A model generated the notes under the pieces. That model was not told where the DNA came from, searched no databases, and saw only the letters and a list, made by a program, of their open reading frames with translations. DNA of 22,540 bases, taken from positions 1-22,540 of the forward strand of contig JAXDNH010000050.1 of the NCBI GenBank assembly GCA_034669525.1, in the 5' to 3' direction. Below, piece after piece: positions 1 to 7,303 of the stretch (the first letter of the stretch is position 1; each line of letters opens with the position of its first letter). The translations under genes and the position numbers were made by a program. This DNA is from JAFASC01 sp034669525 (GTDB lineage Bacteria > Pseudomonadota > Alphaproteobacteria > Rhizobiales > Beijerinckiaceae).

Positions 1-2
1 CC

Positions 3-683
3 GGGACCATTTTCGAGAACACGAACAAGCCCCTTCGCGACTGGTATCGTGTCATTCACTTGATGCTCGTTAGCAAGAAAGGCATGAGCGCCCGCCAGCT
101 GTGGCGCTACATGGGCTTCGGCTCGCTCAAAACCGCTTGGTATATGTGCCATCGCGTTCGCGTGGCGCTTATCGAAAACCCGGAACAGCTCGGCGGTATT
201 GTCGAGGTTGACGAAACTTTCGTCGGCGGCCTTGCCAAGAACCGTCATAAAGACAAGCGCGGCGACGGAAGCGGCGGGACCGGCGGTGCTGGAAAAGCTA
301 TCGTCGTCGGAGCGGTAAAGCGCAAGGGCAACGTGGTTGCTCGTGTGATTGATAATGTTCGCGCCGACACGCTGACCGCGTTCGTTCGCGAAGCCGTTTC
401 CCATAAGGTCAGCTTGCTCTGCACCGACCAATGGGTTGGCTATAAGCACTTGGACAAAGAATATCCGCATCAAACCATCGACCATGCTGCCGGCGAATAT
501 GTCGTCGGTGCGGTCCACACTCAAACGATTGAAGGCTTTTGGTCGCTGATTAAGCGCGGCATGATCGGGACTTATCACCGCGTCAGCAAGAAATATCTGC
601 CCCTCTATGTTGCCGAATTCCAATTCCGGTATAACAACCGGGAGAACGCGGACATTTTCGGAACTGCAATAGAGGGCTGCTAG
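3..683 (+). mobile_element. IS1595-family (ISXO2-like) transposase, 5' truncated by window edge
   Basis: This is a DDE-type transposase of the IS1595/ISXO2 family. The frame is open from base 3 with no start codon needed: the residues before the first internal start (TTG at 60) read TIFENTNKPLRDWYRVIHL, which matches the family's conserved segment between the N-terminal zinc ribbon and the catalytic domain. The true start and zinc ribbon therefore lie left of the window. Visible motifs are VDETFVGG (first catalytic Asp), LCTDQWVGY (second Asp), and TIEGFWSLIKRG followed by FQFRYNNR near the C terminus. The end, DIFGTAIEGC, is typical of the family, so the 3' end looks intact. The next gene starts three bases downstream. 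The terminal inverted repeats cannot be defined because the left end is missing. Confidence 0.9.
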
Positions 684-686
684 GAA

Positions 687-1487
687 ATGTGGCCGGGAAG
701 ACGGCTCAAAGGCGAGGTCAATTCCCACAAGCCAAAGTGGCCACGTAACAAACACAAGCGCTCCCCAGTAGCCGCGATCACGGCTTTTATTAACGCCTAT
801 ATAAAGGAACAGCGCACCGACCGCGAACAGCAAGCCGGCCAAGACAGAAGCCGAAAGTGGCGCGAGATTTTTACATTGGGATTCGTTATTCTCACGACCA
901 TTGGTGTATGGAAACAATATGAGGAAATGCGGAAGGTTTACGGCCCTGTTGAAAAGCAGGCCAAGGCTGCTCAGGATCAAATTATTCTGACCCACCCGCC
1001 ACGACTCTCGTTGAATAACATTGCTATCTGGCCCGAAGATGCTGCCAAGAAATCTGCTATCCCCCGTTTGATCCCTGGAAATAAGATTTCCGGCGAAGCC
1101 TTTGTCGTCAGCAATGGGAGTGAGGGCACGACTACCTACAGAATAAAATGCGCTTTGTTTTGGCGGGAGGGTCCGCTTCCCATGTATATTGATTTTGATG
1201 AGTTCCCTCCGTGCGGGAATCTCACTCCGTCCCCACACAATCGCGTTGTAAACATTCAAAGCGAAAATGTCGTCACAACATCTCCGGGAGATGTTTTCTT
1301 CTGGACTCTCAATTTCACTGTCCCGGATGATTATAGGCCGGAATTGCAGCTCTACTTTGTAGGGTTCATGGAGTACCGCGATAGTCTCGGATCGCGACGA
1401 GCTACGCTCTTCGGCCGAAAATACGATATTCGCACGAGCCGGTTTGAGCCCGTCAAGAATAGCCCCCCCTGGGAAAGCTACGAGTAG
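687..1487 (+). CDS. Hypothetical membrane-anchored protein, probable IS passenger gene
   Basis: This 266-residue protein has no function I recognise. Residues 1-60 are very basic and polar, residues 61-75 (IFTLGFVILTTIGVW) form one hydrophobic segment, and residues 76-100 look like an amphipathic helix. About 165 further residues are rich in predicted beta-type sequence. This suggests a single-pass membrane anchor carrying a soluble domain. ATG follows the transposase stop by three bases, with GGAA directly upstream, so it is probably co-transcribed or translationally coupled. Base composition is visibly more AT-rich than the metabolic genes further right, consistent with arrival together with the IS. 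Some IS1595 members carry passenger genes; calling this one is inference from position. A later start is possible because the extreme N terminus lacks homology I can see. Confidence 0.6.
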   Translation: MWPGRRLKGEVNSHKPKWPRNKHKRSPVAAITAFINAYIKEQRTDREQQAGQDRSRKWREIFTLGFVILTTIGVWKQYEEMRKVYGPVEKQAKAAQDQIILTHPPRLSLNNIAIWPEDAAKKSAIPRLIPGNKISGEAFVVSNGSEGTTTYRIKCALFWREGPLPMYIDFDEFPPCGNLTPSPHNRVVNIQSENVVTTSPGDVFFWTLNFTVPDDYRPELQLYFVGFMEYRDSLGSRRATLFGRKYDIRTSRFEPVKNSPPWESYE

Positions 1488-1499
1488 AGCTATGCCGAC

Positions 1500-1517
1500 C
1501 TGTCCCAGCCGGGATAG
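1500..1517. other. Short hairpin after passenger gene stop
   Basis: CTGTCCC and GGGATAG form a seven-base stem (one G:T pair) around the four-base loop AGCC, 12 bases after the passenger stop codon. No T-run follows directly, so it is at best a weak terminator. It could also be part of the IS end. Confidence 0.3.
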
Positions 1518-1576
1518 CAGGCCTTTCCCTTTCTGTCGAGTTCGGGAACGTCGCCCTTCTTAGCGCGAATGGCCAC

Positions 1577-1829
1577 TCAATTGGGCTTGAGGGCATCCCG
1601 GTATCCTCTGCGTAACGCGAGGATGTTTAGAGCCGGTTTGTCGAATTTGAGCGAGGTGCCGCCTTGATTGGGGAAGCCAGCGCCGCACCCGAGCTTAGAG
1701 CCGTCCAGATCAACTGCCGCCTTCGCTCTGAACGAGACGGTGCCATGCGGATACTTTCCGGGATGGGTGACCTGGTTCATGTCGGTTGAACATCTATAAG
1801 GGATGTACTCCCCCCCTTTTGTTGAACAT
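1577..1829 (-). pseudogene. Broken small ORF with frameshift at a G7 run, unknown function
   Basis: The minus strand carries AGGAGGAC immediately before an ATG (1829-1827). That frame stops after 11 codons, but removing one G from the seven-G run (plus-strand C at 1810-1816) joins it to a frame that stays open to the TGA at 1577-1579. The joined product is about 83 residues, including GEYIPYRCSTDMNQVTHPGK, SFRAKAAVDLDGSKLGCG and a tail ending RRGYRDALKPN. The composition looks protein-like rather than random. Adding one G instead would join the frame further upstream that contains SYKALFDACDQHDTFAGYPL. Either a sequencing error in the homopolymer or a genuine pseudogene would explain this. 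I do not recognise the family. An internal ATG at 1780 would give an unshifted 67-residue product. Confidence 0.4.
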
Positions 1830-2058
1830 GTCCTCCTAGCGGATATCCAGCAAAGGTGTCGTGTTGATCGCACGCGTCGAACAAAGCCTTATAGCTCGTC
1901 CCGAGGAGCTGAGATTCGACTGGAACCAGCCGCGCGACAGATGCCGTTGAAGCTCACCCAAAGCGCCATTGTCCATCCGCATTGACGCGCATGCATTATC
2001 GGCTCACGTTGCTCGCCTCTCGGCGATGCGGCGCCGGCATGCGGCAGGAGGGCTTCGC

Positions 2059-3000
2059 ATGTCCGTCCTCACGAAACTTTCCGACGACGTCTATGACGAG
2101 ACCGCCTTCGCGTCGTTCGTGGCGCGTCCCGAGTTTTCGCTGGGCAACGCCAAGGCGCTGATGTGGCTGTCGCAGCTCGCCTACGAGACGGACGAGCCCG
2201 AGAAAGTGGCGAGGCTGCTGCGCGACCGATTCACCCTGGCCCCCGTGGCGGACGGCGTGGTTTCGACGGCCGCGCCGGCACCGCTTCCGATCGCCAGGAC
2301 GGAAGCCGTCGTCGCCAAAGGGCACGGCGCCGCGTTCCTCGCCTTCGCTGGCACCGATCCCTTGGTTGCGGCGAATTGGGCGACCGACTTCGACATCCGT
2401 CCCCATACGGATACGACGGAAGGCTTCACGCTCGCTCTCGGCCCGGCGATCCCAAAAATCAAGGACCTGCTTCTGCCGCTCGGCCTGCCGATCTTTGTCA
2501 CTGGCCACAGCCTCGGCGGCGCACTGGCGGCGGTGGCCGCGCTCGAACTCACCAAAGCCGGCGCGCCGGTCATGGCCGTCTACACGTTCGGCATGCAGCG
2601 TCCCGGCAACGCGCAATTCAAGTCCGCCTATGATGGCCGGCTCGGCGCGACGACATATCGTCTCGTCCATGGCGACGATATCGTGCCGACAGTGGCGCCA
2701 TCGTTCCTCGGCTTCAGGCATGTCGGACGTTTGTTGCCCTGCGCCAGCGGAACGCGTTTCGATGCACGCAATTTGAGCGCAGATACCAATTCCGACGATC
2801 CGCCTTTCGCCCGCGGCATAGGCCACACGCTTTTCAATGGCTTTCGCGCGCCGTTCGATGTCGCCCGCCTCGCGGCGCTGCTAAACAATGCGGGATCGCA
2901 GTTGGCGGGACGGCCCGACTTCGTAAGAGTGCTGATCCAGTTGCTTCCGCAGCCGATCAAGGATCATGTTCCCGAAAACTACATTGCGGCGCTGACGTGA
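2059..3000 (+). CDS. Lipase, class 3 family (alpha/beta hydrolase)
   Basis: This is a 313-residue serine hydrolase of the class 3 lipase fold, likely acting on acylglycerol or similar ester bonds. The nucleophile elbow is GHSLGG with Ser151. Upstream lies FLAFAGTDPLVAANWATDFD, which matches the family's FRGT...NW..D block around the oxyanion region. Downstream are YTFGMQRPGN, HGDDIVP (Asp207 probable acid) and IGHTLFNGF (His256 probable base), in the family's usual order. ATG at 2059 was chosen because GGCAGGAGGG lies 5-10 bases upstream; the frame is open to 1969, but those extra codons look untranslated. No signal peptide is seen, so it is probably cytoplasmic. The C terminus faces a convergent gene three bases away. 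Substrate is unknown. Confidence 0.85.
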   Translation: MSVLTKLSDDVYDETAFASFVARPEFSLGNAKALMWLSQLAYETDEPEKVARLLRDRFTLAPVADGVVSTAAPAPLPIARTEAVVAKGHGAAFLAFAGTDPLVAANWATDFDIRPHTDTTEGFTLALGPAIPKIKDLLLPLGLPIFVTGHSLGGALAAVAALELTKAGAPVMAVYTFGMQRPGNAQFKSAYDGRLGATTYRLVHGDDIVPTVAPSFLGFRHVGRLLPCASGTRFDARNLSADTNSDDPPFARGIGHTLFNGFRAPFDVARLAALLNNAGSQLAGRPDFVRVLIQLLPQPIKDHVPENYIAALT

Positions 3001-3003
3001 GCC

Positions 3004-4017
3004 TCAATTCATGTCGTAGGGCGGATACACGGCGAAAACATTCTTCGCCGTGATCAGCGTGTGTTGCGTCACCGTTCGCGGCGGCACGCTCTCGCCGCGC
3101 AGCATCTTCAGGGCAAGCGGCAGCACGTCGTAGCCATAGCGATCCATGTAATAGGCGACCGAGCCGAGCACGATGCTGCCGCGATTGCTCGGATCGAGTT
3201 CCTTGCGATCGCCGGCGCCGCCATGGATGCTGCGGTCGACGCCCTGGCCGACAATGATGCAATCGCCAAGCCGACGGGCGAGCTCGATCGCGGTCTTGGC
3301 GGCGAGTGCGCTCGCATCATCGAGCGCCCCGACCAGCACCTTGCGCTTGGACTGACTTGCGAGAAATTTGCTGAGCACGCCCTCGATGCGCAGCGGATTG
3401 CCGCCGGAATCGAGCCGCGTCAGCGAGACGTCGGGGAGCTCCTGCCGCAATCCCTCGGCGATGCCGCGGGCGCGATCGGCGGCGGGCGCCGCCTCGTCAA
3501 GATTGCCGACGATCGCGGCAATTACCGTCTCGTCGGGCCAGTTCTGCCTGGCAAACTGACCCAGCGCGAGACCGGCAATGCGGCCGGCGCCGAGATTGTC
3601 GGCGCCATAAAGCGGCGCGCCGGGAACCGGATAATTGATCGCCAGCGCTGGAATACCTGCCGCCTTCAGCCGGCGGGCGATCTCGGCGTTGGCAGCCGTG
3701 CCGGTGTGGTACTCGATAACGAGATCGGCTTTTTCGGCAATCGCCGCGGCGACATTGGCGAGTGCCTTCGCGTCATCGCCGGCATTGTCGTAATAAAGCA
3801 TGTCGACCGGCAACGTGCGCGCGGCCAATTGGAAACTGCGGCGCACGTCGAGGCCGGTGAAGCCGAGGCCTTCGAGGCGCGCGCCCGGCTCCTCATTGAG
3901 ATTGGCGAAAGCGATGCGGAAATGCGGCTCCTGCGCAATGCCAGGCAGCGGCGCGCTGCCGAGGAACGCCGCAAGGCCGCCAACAACAAACCGGCGCCCA
4001 ACATGGGGCGCCGGCAT
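3004..4017 (-). CDS. Periplasmic sugar-type substrate-binding protein (Peripla_BP_4-like)
   Basis: About 337 residues with the two-lobed periplasmic binding fold of the ribose/LacI-like class. The N terminus carries a possible export signal, GRRFVVGGLAAFLGSAPLPG followed by IAQ; the paired arginines hint at Tat export, but a Sec signal is equally possible. Family features include DNAGDDAKALANVAAAIAEK, then DLVIEYHTG, the hinge-region IPALAINYPVPGAPLYGADN, and late VGQGVDRSIH. It should bind a small ligand in the periplasm, but no permease or ATPase gene lies in the window. It starts 34 bases after the cyclase gene on the same strand, so they are probably co-transcribed. ATG at 4017 was chosen; in-frame GTG at 4029 and TTG at 4035 are alternatives and none has a strong ribosome binding site. 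Ligand unknown. Confidence 0.75.
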   Translation of the reverse strand: MPAPHVGRRFVVGGLAAFLGSAPLPGIAQEPHFRIAFANLNEEPGARLEGLGFTGLDVRRSFQLAARTLPVDMLYYDNAGDDAKALANVAAAIAEKADLVIEYHTGTAANAEIARRLKAAGIPALAINYPVPGAPLYGADNLGAGRIAGLALGQFARQNWPDETVIAAIVGNLDEAAPAADRARGIAEGLRQELPDVSLTRLDSGGNPLRIEGVLSKFLASQSKRKVLVGALDDASALAAKTAIELARRLGDCIIVGQGVDRSIHGGAGDRKELDPSNRGSIVLGSVAYYMDRYGYDVLPLALKMLRGESVPPRTVTQHTLITAKNVFAVYPPYDMN

Positions 4018-4051
4018 GCGATCACACACGCTCAAACGGCGGCAGGGCGGG

Positions 4052-5074
4052 CTATTGAATCGCCTCGATATTGACGAACGTGCCCGTGGTGCCGGCGGCG
4101 CGCGGCACGGTCATCGACAGGAAGAACGTGCCGCGTTTGCTGCTCGCCGCCTCCGCGGCAATGAGATCGGTGCGCACGTTCTCGATGATGTGGATGCCGT
4201 TGTCGGTGAGCAGGATGGCGTGGATCGGGAAGGCTTCTTCCTTGTCCTCGGACGGGATCACCTCGACCGCCCAATTGTCGGCGCCGACGAGAATCACCTT
4301 CTGTCCGGCGAGCCAGTCCGCCGCCGCCTTGCCGAGGCCGGGCTCGCTGCCATTATAGGTCGCGTTCTGCGCCGGGAATTGCTGGAAGAGATCGCCCCAG
4401 CCGGTGTGCAGGAACACCGCATCGCCCTCGCGCAGCGTGATGTTGTAGAGTTTGAGGCCGGCTTCGATATCGGCCTGGCTGATCACCGTGCCGCCATCGA
4501 TGCAGGGCGTCTTGCAGGCAGCGTTCTGCTTCAGCTTGCCGGCGTCCTGGTAGACCTTGACGAGATCGACGATGACGCCGCGCGTCGCGAACGATTTCAG
4601 GTTCTCGAGGCCGAGTTTTTTGATGCCGTTCTGGGTGACGTATTTACCCATCGCCGTCTGATTGTAATAGCAGTCCTTGATGCCGATGTGGCCCATCCCG
4701 TCGATATGGGTGCCGACATGGCTCTGGCTGAGATACGTGTCTTCCATGTAGCTCAGCTTGTTCTTGCCGTATTCGGCGCCGGGCACCAGGGCGGCGCTCG
4801 TTAGAATGGTCTTGGTGAAGCGAGTGCCGAACAGCGGCACGCCGTCGATCAGATTGTACGCCATCGGGGTGACTTTGCCCGTCTGGATTTCCGCCGCGGC
4901 CGCCTTGGTCACCGCCGGAGTGACGCGATTGGTGGCACCGACCTCGTCAGCCGGGCCGAACGGCGAGGGCTTGACCAGCGTCTTGCAATCGCTTTGCGCT
5001 AAAGAGGCGGCCGAGCCGGCGAGTATCACCAGGGCCGAAAGTGCGGCAGACGCAATGCACGCGCTGAGCTTCAT
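4052..5074 (-). CDS. Exported cyclase-family protein (kynurenine formamidase-like metal hydrolase)
   Basis: A 340-residue member of the cyclase family (Pfam Cyclase, PF04199), related to bacterial kynurenine formamidases. The metal-binding motif HVGTHIDGMGHI supplies His119, His123, Asp125 and His129. Other family landmarks are GDAVFLHTGWGDLF and the acidic VGADNWAVEV before an HAILLTDNGIHIIEN segment, where a second metal or catalytic His usually sits. Residues 1-27 (MKLSACIASAALSALVILAG, then SAASLAQ) form a clear Sec signal peptide, so the enzyme is periplasmic. ATG at 5074 is set by GGGAGG about five bases upstream; the open frame to 5137 is rejected. Pairing with a binding protein suggests a shared extracellular substrate. 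The substrate cannot be inferred; real formamidase activity is uncertain because cytoplasmic KynB is shorter and lacks a signal. Confidence 0.85.
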   Translation of the reverse strand: MKLSACIASAALSALVILAGSAASLAQSDCKTLVKPSPFGPADEVGATNRVTPAVTKAAAAEIQTGKVTPMAYNLIDGVPLFGTRFTKTILTSAALVPGAEYGKNKLSYMEDTYLSQSHVGTHIDGMGHIGIKDCYYNQTAMGKYVTQNGIKKLGLENLKSFATRGVIVDLVKVYQDAGKLKQNAACKTPCIDGGTVISQADIEAGLKLYNITLREGDAVFLHTGWGDLFQQFPAQNATYNGSEPGLGKAAADWLAGQKVILVGADNWAVEVIPSEDKEEAFPIHAILLTDNGIHIIENVRTDLIAAEAASSKRGTFFLSMTVPRAAGTTGTFVNIEAIQ

Positions 5075-5319
5075 CGTTTCCTCCCTGGCATGAACGGCTG
5101 ATCGTTTGTGCTCATGGCAACGGCCATGTGTCAGCATGAGGCGATTATTGCCCGAGGGAGCGTGCTGTCAAGCGCGCCGCTATAGAGGTGGTCTGAGAAC
5201 GTCGTGCGTAGACCGATTGACGGTGCGTCGCGGTGGTTTGTGTTCATGCATTCACATTGATGCGCGATGTTTCCACACTTGCTGTTCAAACCGGTTCTTT
5301 CCGCCGACGCCACTATTCT

Positions 5320-6114
5320 CTACCGGCCTGACCACACCGGCTTCCGCTTTTCCGCAAACGCCTTCGGACCCTCGACGAAATCGGCTGAAGACAGCATTGC
5401 CTTCACCGCCGGGAAGAGAACCTGCTCGTTCAGCGCCTGCCCAACCGGGATATCGTAGCCACGCATTGCAACCTCTTTCGAGGCGCGGATCGACATGGGA
5501 CTGAGTTTCAGGATTTCCTGTGCCCAGCGCTTCGCAGCCGCCAACGCCTGTCCCTCCGGCACGACCTCGTTGATGAAGCCAAGCGACAAACCTTCCAACG
5601 CGGCTACGCGACATCCCGTTAGGATGATGCCCATCGCACGCTTCATTCCGATCTCGCGCGGCAGCCGCAGCAGTCCACCCGCAGTAGCGGCAAGTCCGAC
5701 TGAAGGCTCCGGCAGTGCGAAGGTGGCGTTCTCCGCCGCGATCACGAGGTCGCAGGCGAGCGCAATCTCAAAACCACCGCCCATGGCAAAACCGTTCACC
5801 GCCGCAATCACAGGTTTCGTCAGATCGAAGCGGTGCGACAGTCCGCCGAAGCCTGACGCGCCCCAGCCGCGTTCGCCACCGGCCGCTTGATGCTTCAGGT
5901 CATTTCCGGCGCAAAACGCCTTCTCGCCCGCACCGGTGATGATCGCGACCCATTGATCGGGATCTCCGGCGAACCGGTCGAACGCGTCATGCAGCTCTAA
6001 ATGGGCCGCCCGATGCAGCGCATTGTAAACGGTGGGCCGATTGATCGTGACGATCGTGATCGGCCCTTCCTGTTCAACGACGATGTATTCATATTTTCCG
6101 TCGCGTCCAACCAA
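5320..6114 (-). CDS. Enoyl-CoA hydratase/isomerase family protein (crotonase fold)
   Basis: A 264-residue crotonase-fold protein, the usual length. The oxyanion-hole segment is AFCAGNDLKHQAAGG, and the second CoA-binding block is AAVNGFAMGGGFEIALACDL. Both catalytic glutamates of true hydratases are present, as Glu116 (FEIA) and Glu136 (ALPEPSVG), so hydration of 2-enoyl-CoA is plausible; carnitinyl-CoA dehydratase-like members are also close in sequence. The start is TTG at 6114, with AGAGGAG seven bases upstream; the ATG at 6119 is out of frame. It lies 97 bases downstream of the medium-chain reductase on the same strand, so the two may act on the same acyl-CoA or enone pathway. Substrate chain length cannot be read from the sequence. 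Confidence 0.9.
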   Translation of the reverse strand: MVGRDGKYEYIVVEQEGPITIVTINRPTVYNALHRAAHLELHDAFDRFAGDPDQWVAIITGAGEKAFCAGNDLKHQAAGGERGWGASGFGGLSHRFDLTKPVIAAVNGFAMGGGFEIALACDLVIAAENATFALPEPSVGLAATAGGLLRLPREIGMKRAMGIILTGCRVAALEGLSLGFINEVVPEGQALAAAKRWAQEILKLSPMSIRASKEVAMRGYDIPVGQALNEQVLFPAVKAMLSSADFVEGPKAFAEKRKPVWSGR

Positions 6115-6211
6115 GACATCACTCCTCTCTTTGCATGCGTAGCCCTAGCACCGTTTGGTGCCCACCAATCCAATGCAACGGACGGGAAGCCTGTGGGCAC
6201 CCCTTTTCGTT

Positions 6212-7237
6212 TCAAGCAGCATGGGAGTCGATGGCGATGGACACCTTTCCAAAGTGCTGACCGCTCGCCATGTAGGCGAACGCTTCCTTTGCCCGCTCAA
6301 ACGGGAAACTCTTGTCCATCATCGGCTTCATCTTGTTATTCGCGATCGCGCCTACCATTGCCTGAAGATCCTCGACCGAGCCGACAGTCGTCCCTTGAAG
6401 GCGTTGCTGCTGCATCACCATAAGCGGAATGCGCGGCGGCGTCTCCGGCTGGCCGGCGAGCACGCCGATAAAGGCAATTGTGCCTCCGATCTTCGTGGCA
6501 CGAATCGATTCATTGAGTGTGCCGACACCGCCGACCTCTACAACAAGATCGACCCCTCGGCTGGTCGATTGGCGCGCCACCTTACCCCAATCAGGCGTCG
6601 CTTTGTAATTGATGGTGAGATCGGCTCCAAGCGCTTTCAGCCGCTCGATTTTAGCATCACTCGATGATGTCGCGATGACGCGCGCTCCACTCATTTTGGC
6701 AAATTGCAACGCGAAAATGGAAACGCCGCCCGTCCCCTGGGTCAGCACGGTCTGACCGGGCTTCACATTGCCCAATTTGACCACAGCACTCCACGCGGTC
6801 AGGCCGGCGCAGGGCAGAGAAGCTGCCTCGGCATCGGTCAGATGCTCCGGCGTCTTCACAAGAGCGTGTTCTGGAAAGAGGCGATACTCCGCAAGCACAC
6901 CGTCGAGTGCGCCCCCAAGGGCGGTGTGCATCTTGGTCTCGTCAGGCTCGCCGCCGAGCCAACCCTCGAAGAAGCTGCCGATCACACGGTCCCCAGCCCT
7001 GAGCCGTGTCACATTATGGCCGACCGCTTCAATAACACCCGCGCCGTCTGAGAGCGGTACAAGCGGAAACTTCTGCCGGGAACCATAGCCGCCCTTCACG
7101 GTCAGTAGATCGCGGTAATTGAGCGTCGCAGCCGTGAGCCGCACAAGCACCTGCCCCGGCCCGGGTGTCGGCACCGGCTTTTCCACGACTGCCATGCCCT
7201 CGACGCCGTGCGGCCCCTGTAGCTCGTAGACCTTCAT
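6212..7237 (-). CDS. Zinc-free medium-chain dehydrogenase/reductase (quinone oxidoreductase-like)
   Basis: A 341-residue medium-chain dehydrogenase/reductase. The N-terminal GroES-like part holds LNYRDLLTVKGGYG and PLSDGAGVIEAVGHNV; the catalytic zinc cysteine is replaced by Asn-Tyr, and the structural-zinc cysteine loop is absent, so it belongs with NADPH:quinone or enoyl reductases rather than zinc alcohol dehydrogenases. The Rossmann half carries VLTQGTGGVSIFALQFAKMS and GARVIATSSSDAKIERLKAL; the Ser and Lys after the second strand fit an NADP(H) preference. ATG at 7237 is preceded by GGGAGA with about six bases spacing. It lies 66 bases downstream of ppc and 97 upstream of the enoyl-CoA hydratase gene on one strand. 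Substrate unknown. Confidence 0.88.
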   Translation of the reverse strand: MKVYELQGPHGVEGMAVVEKPVPTPGPGQVLVRLTAATLNYRDLLTVKGGYGSRQKFPLVPLSDGAGVIEAVGHNVTRLRAGDRVIGSFFEGWLGGEPDETKMHTALGGALDGVLAEYRLFPEHALVKTPEHLTDAEAASLPCAGLTAWSAVVKLGNVKPGQTVLTQGTGGVSIFALQFAKMSGARVIATSSSDAKIERLKALGADLTINYKATPDWGKVARQSTSRGVDLVVEVGGVGTLNESIRATKIGGTIAFIGVLAGQPETPPRIPLMVMQQQRLQGTTVGSVEDLQAMVGAIANNKMKPMMDKSFPFERAKEAFAYMASGQHFGKVSIAIDSHAA

Positions 7238-7303
7238 TAGGTTCTCCCAATGCATCTGCAATGTCGTTCCAGAATCACGTCTATCTCCGGAATAGAACGT
7301 CGC

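Larger units (their letters stand above)
1488..2058. other. Gene-debris region between IS passenger gene and lipase
   Basis: No intact gene is evident in these 571 bases. They hold a short hairpin just after the passenger gene, a minus-strand reading frame broken at a homopolymer (1577-1829), and short protein-like open stretches in several frames on both strands between 1830 and 1985. None has a convincing start together with an intact length. The right end of the IS probably lies in the first part of this stretch, but its inverted repeat cannot be recognised without the left end. The open frame upstream of the lipase start (from TTG at 1969) is treated as non-coding because the lipase has a good ribosome binding site at 2059. 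Confidence 0.5.

Noticed and set aside
1857..1948. Plus-strand fragment reading VLIARVEQSLIARPEELRFD
   Set aside because: It looks somewhat protein-like but is short, has no ribosome binding site and overlaps equally plausible minus-strand frames, so it is not called as a gene.
1969..2058. Longer lipase start at TTG 1969
   Set aside because: The extra 30 codons lack family similarity, and GGCAGGAGGG sits correctly before the ATG at 2059.
1996..2826. Long minus-strand open frame opposite the lipase gene
   Set aside because: It is antisense to a gene with a full lipase motif set; high GC content produces long shadow frames and its residues are Arg/Ala/Gly-biased.
3061..4074. Long plus-strand open frame opposite the binding protein gene
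   Set aside because: It lies antisense to a clear periplasmic binding protein and has shadow-type composition with no motif.
3800..4804. Long plus-strand open frame across the cyclase and binding protein genes
   Set aside because: It crosses two well-supported minus-strand genes and their junction, and has no recognisable domain.
5075..5319. Possible small gene or promoter between the cyclase and enoyl-CoA hydratase genes
   Set aside because: Short open frames here have no ribosome binding site or protein-like pattern, and no convincing -35/-10 pair could be picked out.
7250..7300. Possible terminator between ppc and the medium-chain reductase
   Set aside because: Only a five-base TCTAT/ATAGA stem is seen, without a T-run, so a terminator is not supported.
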